64,000 nt of DNA from contig JACSYO010000185.1 in the NCBI GenBank assembly GCA_016806645.1, positions 80,001 through 144,000 of the forward strand. The letters are read 5' to 3'. The first letter of the stretch is position 1, and each line of letters begins with the position of its first letter. The position numbers were made by a program, and so were the translations under genes. Origin of the DNA: Ophiodon elongatus (Eukaryota; Chordata; Actinopteri; Perciformes; Hexagrammidae). The notes under the pieces were generated by a model. It did no database searches. It was not told where the DNA came from and saw only the letters and a program-made list of their open reading frames with translations. This document shows, in pieces, positions 56,304 through 64,000 of the stretch.

Positions 56304-56426
56304 CTTGGTGTCGTAATGCCCCTCTCTGTATGTAAAGAAAGACATCTTGTAGTCTTGACTGGCCAAAGCAGGGACACCGTAGCGTCGGCCTTGTCCGGTT
56401 TCAGGACCGCCATCAACACACAGAAC
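56304..56426 (-). pseudogene. hydin: HYDIN C-terminal exon 4 of 8, frameshifted
   Basis: Acceptor GTGCTCAG, donor AAG then GTTTGC. The N-terminal half reads VLKPDKADA in the incoming frame. The C-terminal half reads DYKMSFFTYREGHYDTK in another frame. The 123-bp length is incompatible with the flanking phases by one base. The donor sits 7-8 bp from a long (CA)n tract on the minus strand. Confidence 0.85.
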
Positions 56427-56662
56427 CTGAGCACACAGACACACTCGTGGCTTGTTTGATTCTCCTCATTACATTTCATCAGCTATCCAGCAGTCACATG
56501 CAGCAGGAACGTTTTGCTCTGATCTGAACGCTAGCTAGCTAATTCTTCTCAAGTCTTTCTCATTCGTCTCGTCTCTTTATTTGAGGGCACTCTCAAAATA
56601 AAAGCTATGAACCTCTCTTTCATGAGGTTTAGATTTAAATGGTCATACAGTGTGTGCATTAC

Positions 56663-56814
56663 CGCTGATACTTGGAGAGCCAGTTGTGCACGGTGTGGTG
56701 AGTCTTTGCAGGCAGTTCATGCACAATGGTGTCCTTTGCCTTTGGAGGTTCAGCAATTCCGTGAAGGGAGTACAGCGTGCCCGTCCCATCAGGGAAGGAG
56801 AAAAAGGCCGATCC
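56663..56814 (-). pseudogene. hydin: HYDIN C-terminal exon 3 of 8
   Basis: Acceptor TTGCTCAG, donor CAGCG then GTAATG; 152 bp, ending in phase 2. Encodes FFSFPDGTGTLYSLHGIAEP and HTVHNWLSKYQ, matching the HYDIN FPDGTG-LYxLxGxAEPPK signature. No lesion. Confidence 0.88.
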
Positions 56815-56973
56815 CTGAGCAAATAAGGAGACATGTGACATGTTATTGTCACACTTGATTGCCAACGTTGTTTTGTTTTTATCACGTAGAATGCGTTTCA
56901 CTGCACTGAATATGCAGAAAAGAGGCATGCAGAAAAATAACCGATTGTGTTTAAACGTTAGTGCTCCTTCTAC

Positions 56974-57183
56974 CGGCTGTTTCTTCCCGTCAGCAAGGAT
57001 GGACAGCGGTCGGTAGGTGATCTCACATGTCTTGTTTTGGAAGGGCTCAAGGATCACGGAGGGCTCAGCGCTCCACTGTTCTCCCTCTATGACGGGTCTG
57101 ACGCGGCAGTGCTGGTTTGTGGGGTTGAGCACGGGCAGAGTCTGGGTGTGAGAGCCGCGCACTGGGCAAACAAAGTTCACCAC
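56974..57183 (-). pseudogene. hydin: HYDIN C-terminal exon 2 of 8
   Basis: Acceptor TTGTCTCCAG, donor CCG then GTAGAA; 210 bp, phase 0 to 0. Encodes VVNFVCPVRGSHTQTLPVLN, NPTNQ and ITYRPLSI, hallmark HYDIN repeat motifs. No lesion. Confidence 0.87.
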
Positions 57184-57189
57184 CTGGAG

Positions 57190-58325
57190 ACAAGCAGTCA
57201 GACGGAGGTCAGATTTGTTCAATATGTAGTGCAAAGGCAGTTACATGTCTCACATTGTCAAGTCAAACAGGATTTTTCTTTTATGGAGAAAAAGATATAA
57301 AGGACTAAAAGAGATGAAAAATAATTGTGTAATTGTAATAATTGTCACTTTAGACCAGGTCCGGAACCGGACAAACGCCGCACAGACAGATCGAGTGTTG
57401 GATCGAGATCGGTGGTAAAACTGTGCAAATTGACAAAATCTACAAAGTCCGGAGAGGCAGCCGGTAAGAGCGGTGAACTTTCCAAGAACTAAGCGTCTTT
57501 GTATTTGAAGATCACTGCCGCCACCAGTTTGGGGAGCGCGAGCGTTGGCTTGACGTCACGGGGATGCGCAGCCCGTATGCGTGTGGAGATAGTTGATTGT
57601 TTGTTGTACAAATATCGGTGTTTGTTCATGGTTAATTGTCCGGGGACTGTTTTTATCTGTTTGCTAATCAGATGGTGGTGGAAGCACAGTAGATGGTGAC
57701 AGCAAATGAGGTCTAATTGTTTGGTGATGGTTATAAGTACATCCTGGTCTTTGGTCACTAATTATGAAGTGTAAATAGATAATATTAATAATAAATAAAT
57801 TACCTGGTGTTAAGTCGACGGGATGTTTAGATTAGAGAGAATGGCAATGGTGCTTTATCACTCAGGCTGTCATGGGTGCTTTGCTTGTTGAATTAACTTG
57901 TATATTGAGTATTTGTTTTTTTCTCTGTTTTTCTGTTTAAAGGTTTTTCACCTGAAATGGCTTAAATAGCTGAAAAGGCTGAAATGGCCGAAATGACTTA
58001 AATGGCTGAAATGTCTTAAATGGATATGCTAACCCTACCAAATGAAAGGAGGAAAGGGAAAAGTGGTTGGTCATTTGAGTGGAATCCAGTTAAAATATCC
58101 AGATAGATGCATCAATCCCTATCAAGTGGGTGAAACTGCACATGTTTGAACACGGAAACTTGACACACATTATCTGACATTGGTCTTTAACAACCCCTGC
58201 AATGACAATCTACACTGTTGCTTTTAGTTTTTATATCTACTGTGTAACCCTAAAAATCCCAAATACTATGTTGCTTATTTTAAGTGTTAAAAGCTTTCAG
58301 TTACATTGCGCTGCAATATGTAGTA
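57190..58325. other. HYDIN intronic stretch with a degenerate minisatellite
   Basis: No exon could be placed here although one short HYDIN exon is expected. A degenerate run of ctgaaatgg/cttaaatgg units lies at about 57,950-58,022. Confidence 0.5.
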
Positions 58326-58329
58326 CATC

Positions 58330-58775
58330 AATCAAATGTGATTATCAATCTTTGTTATGACAGCAGTCACTGCAAAGATGTACTGGATCGTGGTTAAATC
58401 TGGACCCTGGTCCAACGTCCTGCTGTGGTCCTCCCCGACACCTACTGCTATTATTACATGAATCATTTGTGTCATATCCATTGAATGTGTTGTAACTCTG
58501 TTATGCTGTTCATTCTGTACACATGACATCTATTGTACTTCTATTGTACTTCTGTCCATCCTGGGAGAGGGATCCTCCTCTGTGTCTCTCCTGAAGGTTT
58601 CTTCCATTTTTCTCCCTGTTAAAAGGTTTTTTTGGGGGGAGTTTTTCCTGAGTCGATGAGAGGTTCTGGGACAGAGGATGTCGTTTGTGTACAGATTGTA
58701 AAGCCCTCTGAGGCAAGTTTGTAATTTGTGATTTTGGGCTATACAAAAATAAATTTAATTGAATTGAATATTGCT
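58330..58775 (+). mobile_element. 5'-truncated 3' end of the L2-like LINE
   Basis: From gtaactctgttatgctgttc to gggctatacaaaaataaat this matches the minus-strand 3' UTR of the element at 44,774-45,050, ending in AATTGAATTGAA tail units. It lies within a HYDIN intron in antisense orientation to the gene and has no coding capacity. Confidence 0.88.
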
Positions 58776-58779
58776 GGTA

Positions 58780-59550
58780 GTGTCTATTTTTTTAAAGGAA
58801 ATTGGGTTGTTATGGTAAATTATCCCCATGTCTTTTGTCTTTGTAAGAATATGCTCATAGATATCACTTAAAGCTACTTGAAGCTTAAATGCAGAGGGCA
58901 AATTTCATGTTTGTACCTGCGTGTAGATGATGATTGGAGTAAAGTTTAAGTTAAAGCTACTATGAGGAACTTTGAGACATTTTGTGTTGATATGGCGGCT
59001 CCTGTGGACAAAGGCGGTAGTGTCTCTGAGAACCAGAGTCCCTTGAGGAAACCTTTCATTTTACTGCAGCAAAAAAAGAAACATCACTATGAGGTTGTGA
59101 ATCATCTGATGTCAAAATCAGAGAAGAGATGAGGAGTTTTGTTTTGAAACAAAATTTTGAACTGAGCCATGTTGGTGTTGGCTCCCAGAGGGGATTGGCA
59201 TAGCAGCTGAGGTCTGTTTGCTAGGTGTGGGGGGTGGGGGGGGGGGCATCGATGACAAGCATTAAGAATAACTATATACTATTAGCCAATCCTCTAGCTG
59301 ATGATCTCGCTTACTTATATGGGTCGTATAGAGGCATCATTATTAAACTGAAACTGTTTCATAAACAGTTGAAAGTTCCTCACAGCAACTTTAATATACA
59401 TTTCTTTACTTTATAAGGTGATCATACGAAAAATAGAAACATGGGGATATTACTCAGACAGAGGATGTCTGCTCTCAATAGGGAATATGTATGTCACCTT
59501 GTTTTGACTTGTTGCACTATTCAACATTGTGCATAAAAGTGCATCAATCA
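58780..59550. other. HYDIN intronic stretch
   Basis: Nothing recognisable; AT-rich with a poly-G run near 59,232-59,247. Confidence 0.5.
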
Positions 59551-59553
59551 AAC

Positions 59554-59731
59554 CTCTTTGCTAGTGGAGGCTACAATGCAGGAGCCAGACAGGTTCTCAT
59601 ATCTTGCATCGTTAATCAGCTCCACTGGGGCAAAAGTCACTTCAAAAGGAACCTCCATGCCTGGATAGATTTTGCCTTTAGCTGGTGTGATGGACAACTC
59701 TGGAGGAAAACTCTCTGTTTTCCACTGGAAC
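59554..59731 (-). pseudogene. hydin: HYDIN C-terminal exon 1 of 8 in this window
   Basis: Acceptor CTCACCAG before GTTCCAGTGG, donor GAG then GTTTGA. It encodes FQWKTESFPPELSITPAKGK and IYPGMEVPFEVTFAP, an ASH-type beta-sandwich segment. It enters in phase 2 and leaves in phase 0. No lesion in this exon. Confidence 0.85.
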
Positions 59732-60048
59732 CTGGTGAGACAGATGAATAAAAAGCAAACAACAGGATATAAATCCACCCAGAATAAGTCATGAGTCCCA
59801 AACGCAAACTACTACAAAATTGATGTTCTCATAGCAAGTTGAAGAAAGTCTTTGTTCGATTACACAACAATTTGTAGACTCTAATAAAAAAGGTGCAACT
59901 CTACAAAGTCTAGCATGACGACTGGGTGCCTGAGTGTATCTGGATGTGTATGTTTGTCAGTGCTTCTTCTGCAATTAGTCTGTATGAGGTGTTTTATCTT
60001 ACTGAAATTGAAATTGGATCACATATTGTATAATATTTAACAAATGTT

Positions 60049-60167
60049 GCTTACAGCCACACCACTCTAATCAAGCCCGATCTCGTCAGATCTCGGAAGC
60101 TAAGCAGAGTCGGGCCTGATTAGTACTTGAATGGGAGACAGCCTGGGAATACCAGGTGCTATAAGCT
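60049..60167 (+). rRNA. 5S rRNA gene, diverged copy, probable pseudogene
   Basis: 119 nt with the 5S order: GCTTACAGCCACACCAC at the 5' end, GCCCGATCTCGT, the internal A-box-like GAAGCTAAGCAGAGTCGGG, and TACTTGAATGGGAGACAGCC with CTGGGAATACCAGG at the 3' end. From memory of the vertebrate sequence, changes fall at several conserved positions, including the TGGATGGGAGACC control element (here TGAATGGGAGACA). The usual terminal TTTT is reduced to CTCTTT. It probably belongs to a dispersed variant 5S family; transcription is doubtful. Confidence 0.88.
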
Positions 60168-60620
60168 CTTTAACTTCTATCTCCAAAAGGCAGTGGACAT
60201 TGCTACTTTTTCTGTTGAGAAAAATATGAGAAAAAGGCCAGATTAAAGAGATGGATCCAAAAAGGTGGGTAAAGGTGAAAAGGTAAAAATAGATTCAATC
60301 AATATCATATTATCTTTTTCATTTTCTTTAAAAGTTAATCAATGACCTGGTTTAGGTTCGTTCACAATTTGCAATTGACATACTGTTGTTCGTATTTGAG
60401 TCTCGGCAAGCCGGTTACAACCCAATGTGTCAGATTTCTCTGTGAAGGAAGGTAAAAATGACCTCAACATTTACGCTATGCTCTTGTTTCTTCAGAGAAC
60501 TGCTTCGATTTTCAAATTGGGCTCCTTCGGAAAAATAAAATAATACCTGTATTCTAAATGTACGATAAAATACTGCAACGTTTGACAGATTTTAATGAAC
60601 CATGTGTGGGAGTAAATGTT

Positions 60621-60645
60621 ACTTACAGCCACACCACTCTAATCA
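60621..60645 (+). pseudogene. 5' fragment of a second 5S rRNA copy, interrupted by a LINE
   Basis: 25 nt identical to the start of the 5S copy at 60,049 except the first base; the preceding bases (aaatgttrcttacag) also match. The similarity stops at aatca, and LINE sequence begins. The copies are 572 bp apart, as in a tandem 5S unit. Confidence 0.85.
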
Positions 60646-60708
60646 TGCGAGAGTAAGACGAAGTCACGTGTGAGAGGAAGCTGACAAGCAGGAAGTAGAG
60701 CAGAGCAC

Positions 60709-61470
60709 ATGGTGGAGGTCTTCCCCTCCTCGCTTTTTTTCTCCCCCTTTGTGTTTTTCCACGAGAAAAAAGACTATAATTGTGTGAAGCTCACAGTGAG
60801 TGTTGCGCTGGAAGGGGTAAATGCAATAAGTGCTATGGAGATTATGAAGTGTGTGCGGCAAGTGTGCGGTGGGCTCGTGGCGTGCCGGCTTGTTGGAAAG
60901 GACAGATACGAAATGACGATGAGCCATCCGAGAGGGAAGGAGAGGCTGCTGGAGGGTTTCAAAATCGGAGAGACGAGAGTACACACCAGGGAATTGAACA
61001 ACGATGAGCTGCTGGTCTCTTTTCTGAACCTGCCCTACTACATCGAGGACCGGGAGATCCTGGCAAAGCTGCAGAGCTGGGGAGTGACAGCGACTTCCCC
61101 GATAAAGAGGAGGATGTGGCCCGGGTCGAAAGTCGCCGACGGAACCAGGTTTTTAACAGTGAAATTTAATGATCAGGTCCAGTCCCTCCCATATTCCACA
61201 AAATTTAACACAGCCCTGGGTGCAGAGTATTTTAGGGTAATACATGCTAAACAGGTAAAGGTGTGTCGGATGTCTATACAGGCGGGACATATTCTTAGGG
61301 AATGCCCTGAATTCATGTGCCATAAATGCGGAGTCCAAGGGCATTATGCACGCGAATTTGGTTACAAAATAAAATGCAGCCTATGTCAATTTAAACTGGA
61401 TGACTGTGTCTGTAACAAGAATGAAAAAGAGGAAGGCAATGTAGAAGTGTGTGAGGCAGAACAAGGCAAG
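60709..61470 (+). pseudogene. Tx1-like LINE ORF1 (RRM-like, CCHC knuckles)
   Basis: About 250 codons with an N-terminal segment (GVNAISAMEIMKCVRQVCGG), an RRM-like core (LLVSFLNLPYYIEDREILAK) and zinc-knuckle cysteines (MCHKCGVQGHYAREFG, CSLCQFKLDDCVC). The first knuckle is partly degenerate (CRMSIQAGHILRECP, one Cys of the expected pair replaced). The likely role is RNA binding in the retrotransposition particle. The ATG at 60,709 is the first in frame after the 5S junction. The natural C-terminus is replaced by a repeat insertion. Confidence 0.78.
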
Positions 61471-61690
61471 GGAAGGCAAGTTTATTTGTATAGCACATTT
61501 CAACAACAAGGCAATTCAAAGTGCTTCACATAAAACCGTTAAGCATCAAAACATAATGCAAAAAAAAGATTTAAAAACAATTAAGAACATTCATTTAAAC
61601 ATTGAAAACATTAAAAACAGTTAGTAAAACATTAAAAAGCTAAAAAAATAGAATAAAAGTTGCAGTGCAGTTTAAGAAATAAAATACAGT
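61464..61690 (-). mobile_element. 3'-tail repeat inserted between LINE ORF1 and ORF2
   Basis: Starts gcaagtttatttgtatagcac on the plus strand, the complement of a common fish LINE/SINE 3' end (GTGCTATACAAATAAACTTGC). It is followed by A-rich sequence. It interrupts the Tx1-like element, so it is the younger insertion. Confidence 0.65.
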
Positions 61691-61718
61691 AGTGAGATGC
61701 AGAAATTGATTAAGATCC

Positions 61719-62870
61719 TTGGTGTTGGTCTCTGAGTGCTGTTATGGTGATGTATGCTATAGAATTATTAATGTGTATGCACCAAATAAGGAGGTTGAAA
61801 GGAAAATATTTTTTCAAAATATAAAAAAATGGTGTCATCTTAATACAATAATCATTGGTGATTTTAATGTAGCGTTATCAGTGAGTGATGTATCACATAA
61901 CAATATATTCAAAATGACGCTAGCAGAGGTGCACTTAAACAAGTAATTTATGAAGGGAATTTAATCGATATTTGGAAGGTGTTTAATGATAGGAAAAGAG
62001 GGTTCTCCAGGAGGCAGGTAGTTAATGGAAAACTGAAACAATCCAGAATAGACCTATGTCTGGATGCTTCCGGCGTAATATCAAAAATAACAGAATTTAA
62101 ATATGTATTTAATACATGGAGCGATCGCGCCCAAATGAATATATCTCTGGGCGGAGTCAAAAATAAGAGGGGAGGCGGTGTATGGTGCCTTAATAATAGT
62201 CTCTTTGAAGATGACATATTTAAAGCAAAGATGAGGAAACTATTAATGAATTCCTCTAATGAATTAAATTATGTGGAGAACAAAATAGAATATTGGGAGG
62301 ATATCAAAATAAGAATCAAGAAGCTTAGTATAAATTACAATAAGAATAAAAAATGGGAGGAGGAAAAGGAAGAGAAGGATTTGCATGAACTCATGCAACA
62401 GGAGTTGGATCTGATTGAAAAGAATGCAAATCATAATTGTGAGAAATATGGAATATATAAAACAAAAATAAATAAATTAAAGAAAGGATGCATGGGAGCT
62501 GCAATACTGAGGGAGAAAGATGTACAGCTTTCTTTTTAGGACTGGTAAAAAACAGTACAAAACAGAGCATATATAGCACAAATAGAAAATACAAGAGGAG
62601 AATTACTCACAGGACAAGAGAATATCCTATCGGAAATACAGGATTTTTATCAAAAGCTCTTCACAAATGAAACCCCTGAGGATGAAGAGATTGAAAGAAT
62701 AACAAATTATATTGAAAATAAGTTAAAAAAAGAGGATGAACTATGGTGTGATATGCCCATTAATTTAGCAGAAATTGAACAAGCAATAAAAAGCCTAAAT
62801 AAAAATAAAAGTCCGGGTTCAGATGGATTATCGGCAGAATTGTACAAAGAATTCAGTGATTTAATACAGG
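61719..62870 (+). pseudogene. Tx1-like LINE ORF2 fragment (endonuclease and RT start)
   Basis: Frames 61,719-61,946 (INVYAPNKE, IIIGDFNVAL) and 61,979-62,539 (SRIDLCLDASGVISKI and FNTWSDRAQMNISLGG, the C-terminal endonuclease) are followed by a charged linker. Another frame (62,753-62,870) has INLAEIEQAIKSLNKNKSPG, the entry to RT. Frame breaks occur near 61,950 and 62,540. RT is lost after this point. Confidence 0.75.
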
Positions 62871-62949
62871 TTATTTGTTCTTTCATTTTCACATTTTTGT
62901 CATTTTCTCTATTTTTAAACTTCTTCACATTCACTTCATACTCTTAACA

Positions 62950-63560
62950 TCTCCTTTAAAACTGTTTCGTAGTGTACCCATTCATACGAATATGTCAAAA
63001 TAGTCTGGGGGCGGGGCTGCAAAGAGCAAGTCCCTGTCTGGGTCATGCTCATCTATTGCTGCGTTGGGGGCTAGCAGGGGCATCATCAATGGTTGGTCCT
63101 CTTTAGCCAGTGCGGTCGAGATCAAGCGGGTTATCATGGTCCTGAGGCATGGGATGCAGCAACACCCACAGAGTACTAAGATTGACACCATAATGGCCAC
63201 TGCGGTAATGTCTGAGATGAATAGCTGTTTATACCTTCCGAACCACCTTTCTAGAATGCCTGAGAATGGGTCCTCCACTCCTGCGTTTTCAGCTAATTCT
63301 TCACTAAGCAAGGTGAGTCCTGCTCATGCCCTGGTCACTGAACCACCGGGGGCAGTATGGTTTGGGATGAACATGCAACACATTGCACATTTTGCACACT
63401 CCGCCCTTCTCGGCAAGTAGCATGTCTAGTACCATTCTATTTTGCCAGGTCATGAGGGACGTTTTGTCTAACTGTTCTAGTAGGCCTTTAATTGCATCCC
63501 TGGTGTAGTTAAGCAATTTGCGGGTCAAAGACCCCTCCCCCTGGTAATGCCACTGCACCC
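62950..63560 (-). pseudogene. env: Endogenous retrovirus env fragment (transmembrane subunit), broken
   Basis: Two minus-strand frames resemble the retroviral envelope transmembrane subunit. Frame 63,304-63,558 has the heptad-rich ectodomain and the immunosuppressive-type segment (WQNRMVLDMLLAEKGG). Frame 62,982-63,311 has the membrane-proximal part, a membrane anchor (AVAIMVSILVLCGCCCIPC) and a cytoplasmic tail. A frameshift at the cysteine motif (about 63,365-63,385) separates them. The surface subunit is missing. Downstream of the stop a purine-rich stretch precedes TGTTAAGAG (62,949 down to 62,941), a possible 3' LTR start that is soon truncated. This is an old, non-functional copy. Confidence 0.75.
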
Positions 63561-64000
63561 ATCATTATATAGCTTAATTCATACAGAATCCTATTGTTAA
63601 TAAAACATCACTGAAAATGTCCAATTTGATCTTGTTGGCAACATTCATGTCTGAGACATGTTTTTATATTTTTAAAGACAGTATTGGTACATGGCAGCTA
63701 AACAACATTTTCCAGATGCCATCTGGCTTTAGTCATTTCCAAATGCTTCAAAAATTATGGAGCAATCATACCTGATAATTCACATTGATAGATATTCAAA
63801 ACAGGAGTGAAATATTTTGAACTAAAGCTCAGGACTTCCCTACCTTTGAACCAGAATGGTCTCAATATACATTCCTCTATACAATGCAGTCAAGTTTCCA
63901 CCATCATTCTGCACTTTCAAACAGTCTAATTTGAGAGCTTTAAAGTTTGCATAATTACATGGTTTCATTAATATTCAGACCAAACAATACACATCTTTAT
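63561..64000. other. Gene-free right end
   Basis: AT-rich; no ORF of note and no further env similarity that I can see. Confidence 0.5.

Larger units (their letters stand above)
54163..59731 (-). pseudogene. hydin: HYDIN, 3' end, eight C-terminal exons, probably inactivated
   Basis: Eight exons on the minus strand spell the conserved C-terminus of HYDIN, a very large ASH-domain protein of the C2b projection of the axonemal central pair, needed for ciliary and flagellar beating. Splice sites are good and phases agree except at one exon. Three lesions break the reading: a frameshift in exon 56,304-56,426, TAG at 55,786-55,788 and TAA at 54,976-54,978. A short exon expected between 59,554 and 57,183 was not found. 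Either this is a pseudogene or duplicate, or the assembly contains errors. Earlier exons would lie beyond the window or are lost to the 5S/LINE region. Confidence 0.82.
60646..62870 (+). mobile_element. Tx1-like LINE inserted in a 5S rRNA gene
   Basis: A short 5' leader follows the 5S fragment. Then comes ORF1 with zinc knuckles, a foreign repeat insertion (about 61,464-61,690), ORF2 endonuclease (IINVYAPNKEVERK, TIIIGDFNV) and the start of RT (KSPGSDGLSAELYKEF). The element stops abruptly at about 62,870, where retroviral LTR-like sequence begins. The Tx1 clade is known to include families specific to 5S rRNA genes (I recall the name Mutsu; to be verified). The junction and the ORF content agree with that. 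Confidence 0.8.

Noticed and set aside
62941..62949. Complete 3' LTR for the env fragment
   Set aside because: Only a purine-rich stretch and a TGTTAAGAG start can be argued; the sequence joins the LINE after about 80 bp, so a full LTR is not supportable.

Overview
The window is vertebrate nuclear DNA, almost certainly from a teleost fish. The evidence is abundant (CA)n and (GA)n microsatellites, several fish-type retrotransposons (Ty3/Gypsy, RTE/Rex3-like, L2/CR1-like, Tx1-like, a tyrosine-recombinase element), split exons with GT/AG boundaries and Pol III genes. No bacterial operon, CRISPR array or phage structure is present.

Region 1 (about 2.1-22.2 kb) is a tandem tRNA array. Minus-strand tRNA-Gln(CTG) genes face plus-strand tRNA-Gly(TCC) genes, and the pairs are separated by about 80 copies of a 162-bp repeat. 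I count 19 near-complete Gln copies plus a remnant, 9 well-formed Gly copies (type A) and 9 degenerate Gly copies (type B, one truncated). Because 162 is a multiple of three, one minus-strand frame stays open for up to 484 codons; I regard these long repetitive ORFs as by-products. Every complete Gly copy carries a G3-U70 wobble pair with A73, the classical identity signal of alanyl-tRNA synthetase.

Region 2 (22-40 kb) has no gene I can name. It holds microsatellites, a deleted Tx1-like LINE flanked on both sides by (GA/TC)n (27.2-29.2 kb), a decayed tyrosine-recombinase transposon (about 31.8-32.5 kb), a 5'-truncated LINE tail (33.1-33.7 kb) and CpG-rich DNA with one plausible first coding exon (39.7-40.0 kb, minus).

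Region 3 (40.6-53.1 kb) is one Ty3/Gypsy retrotransposon. Its 5' LTR is fused directly to pol, and pol is split by about 8.2 kb of nested minus-strand LINEs (an RTE/Rex3-like element and an L2-like element). Reverse transcriptase lies before the nest; RNase H, integrase, polypurine tract and 3' LTR lie after it.

Region 4 (54.2-59.7 kb, minus) holds eight C-terminal exons of HYDIN, the axonemal central-apparatus protein. Splice sites are preserved, but there are two in-frame stops and one frameshift, so this looks like a recently inactivated copy or contains assembly errors.

Region 5 (60-64 kb) has a diverged 5S rRNA gene, then a second 5S copy broken after about 25 nt by a Tx1-like LINE (a 5S-targeted insertion). 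It ends with a broken endogenous-retrovirus env fragment on the minus strand. Overall the window is a sink for Pol III gene arrays and for retroelements that target such arrays or microsatellites.
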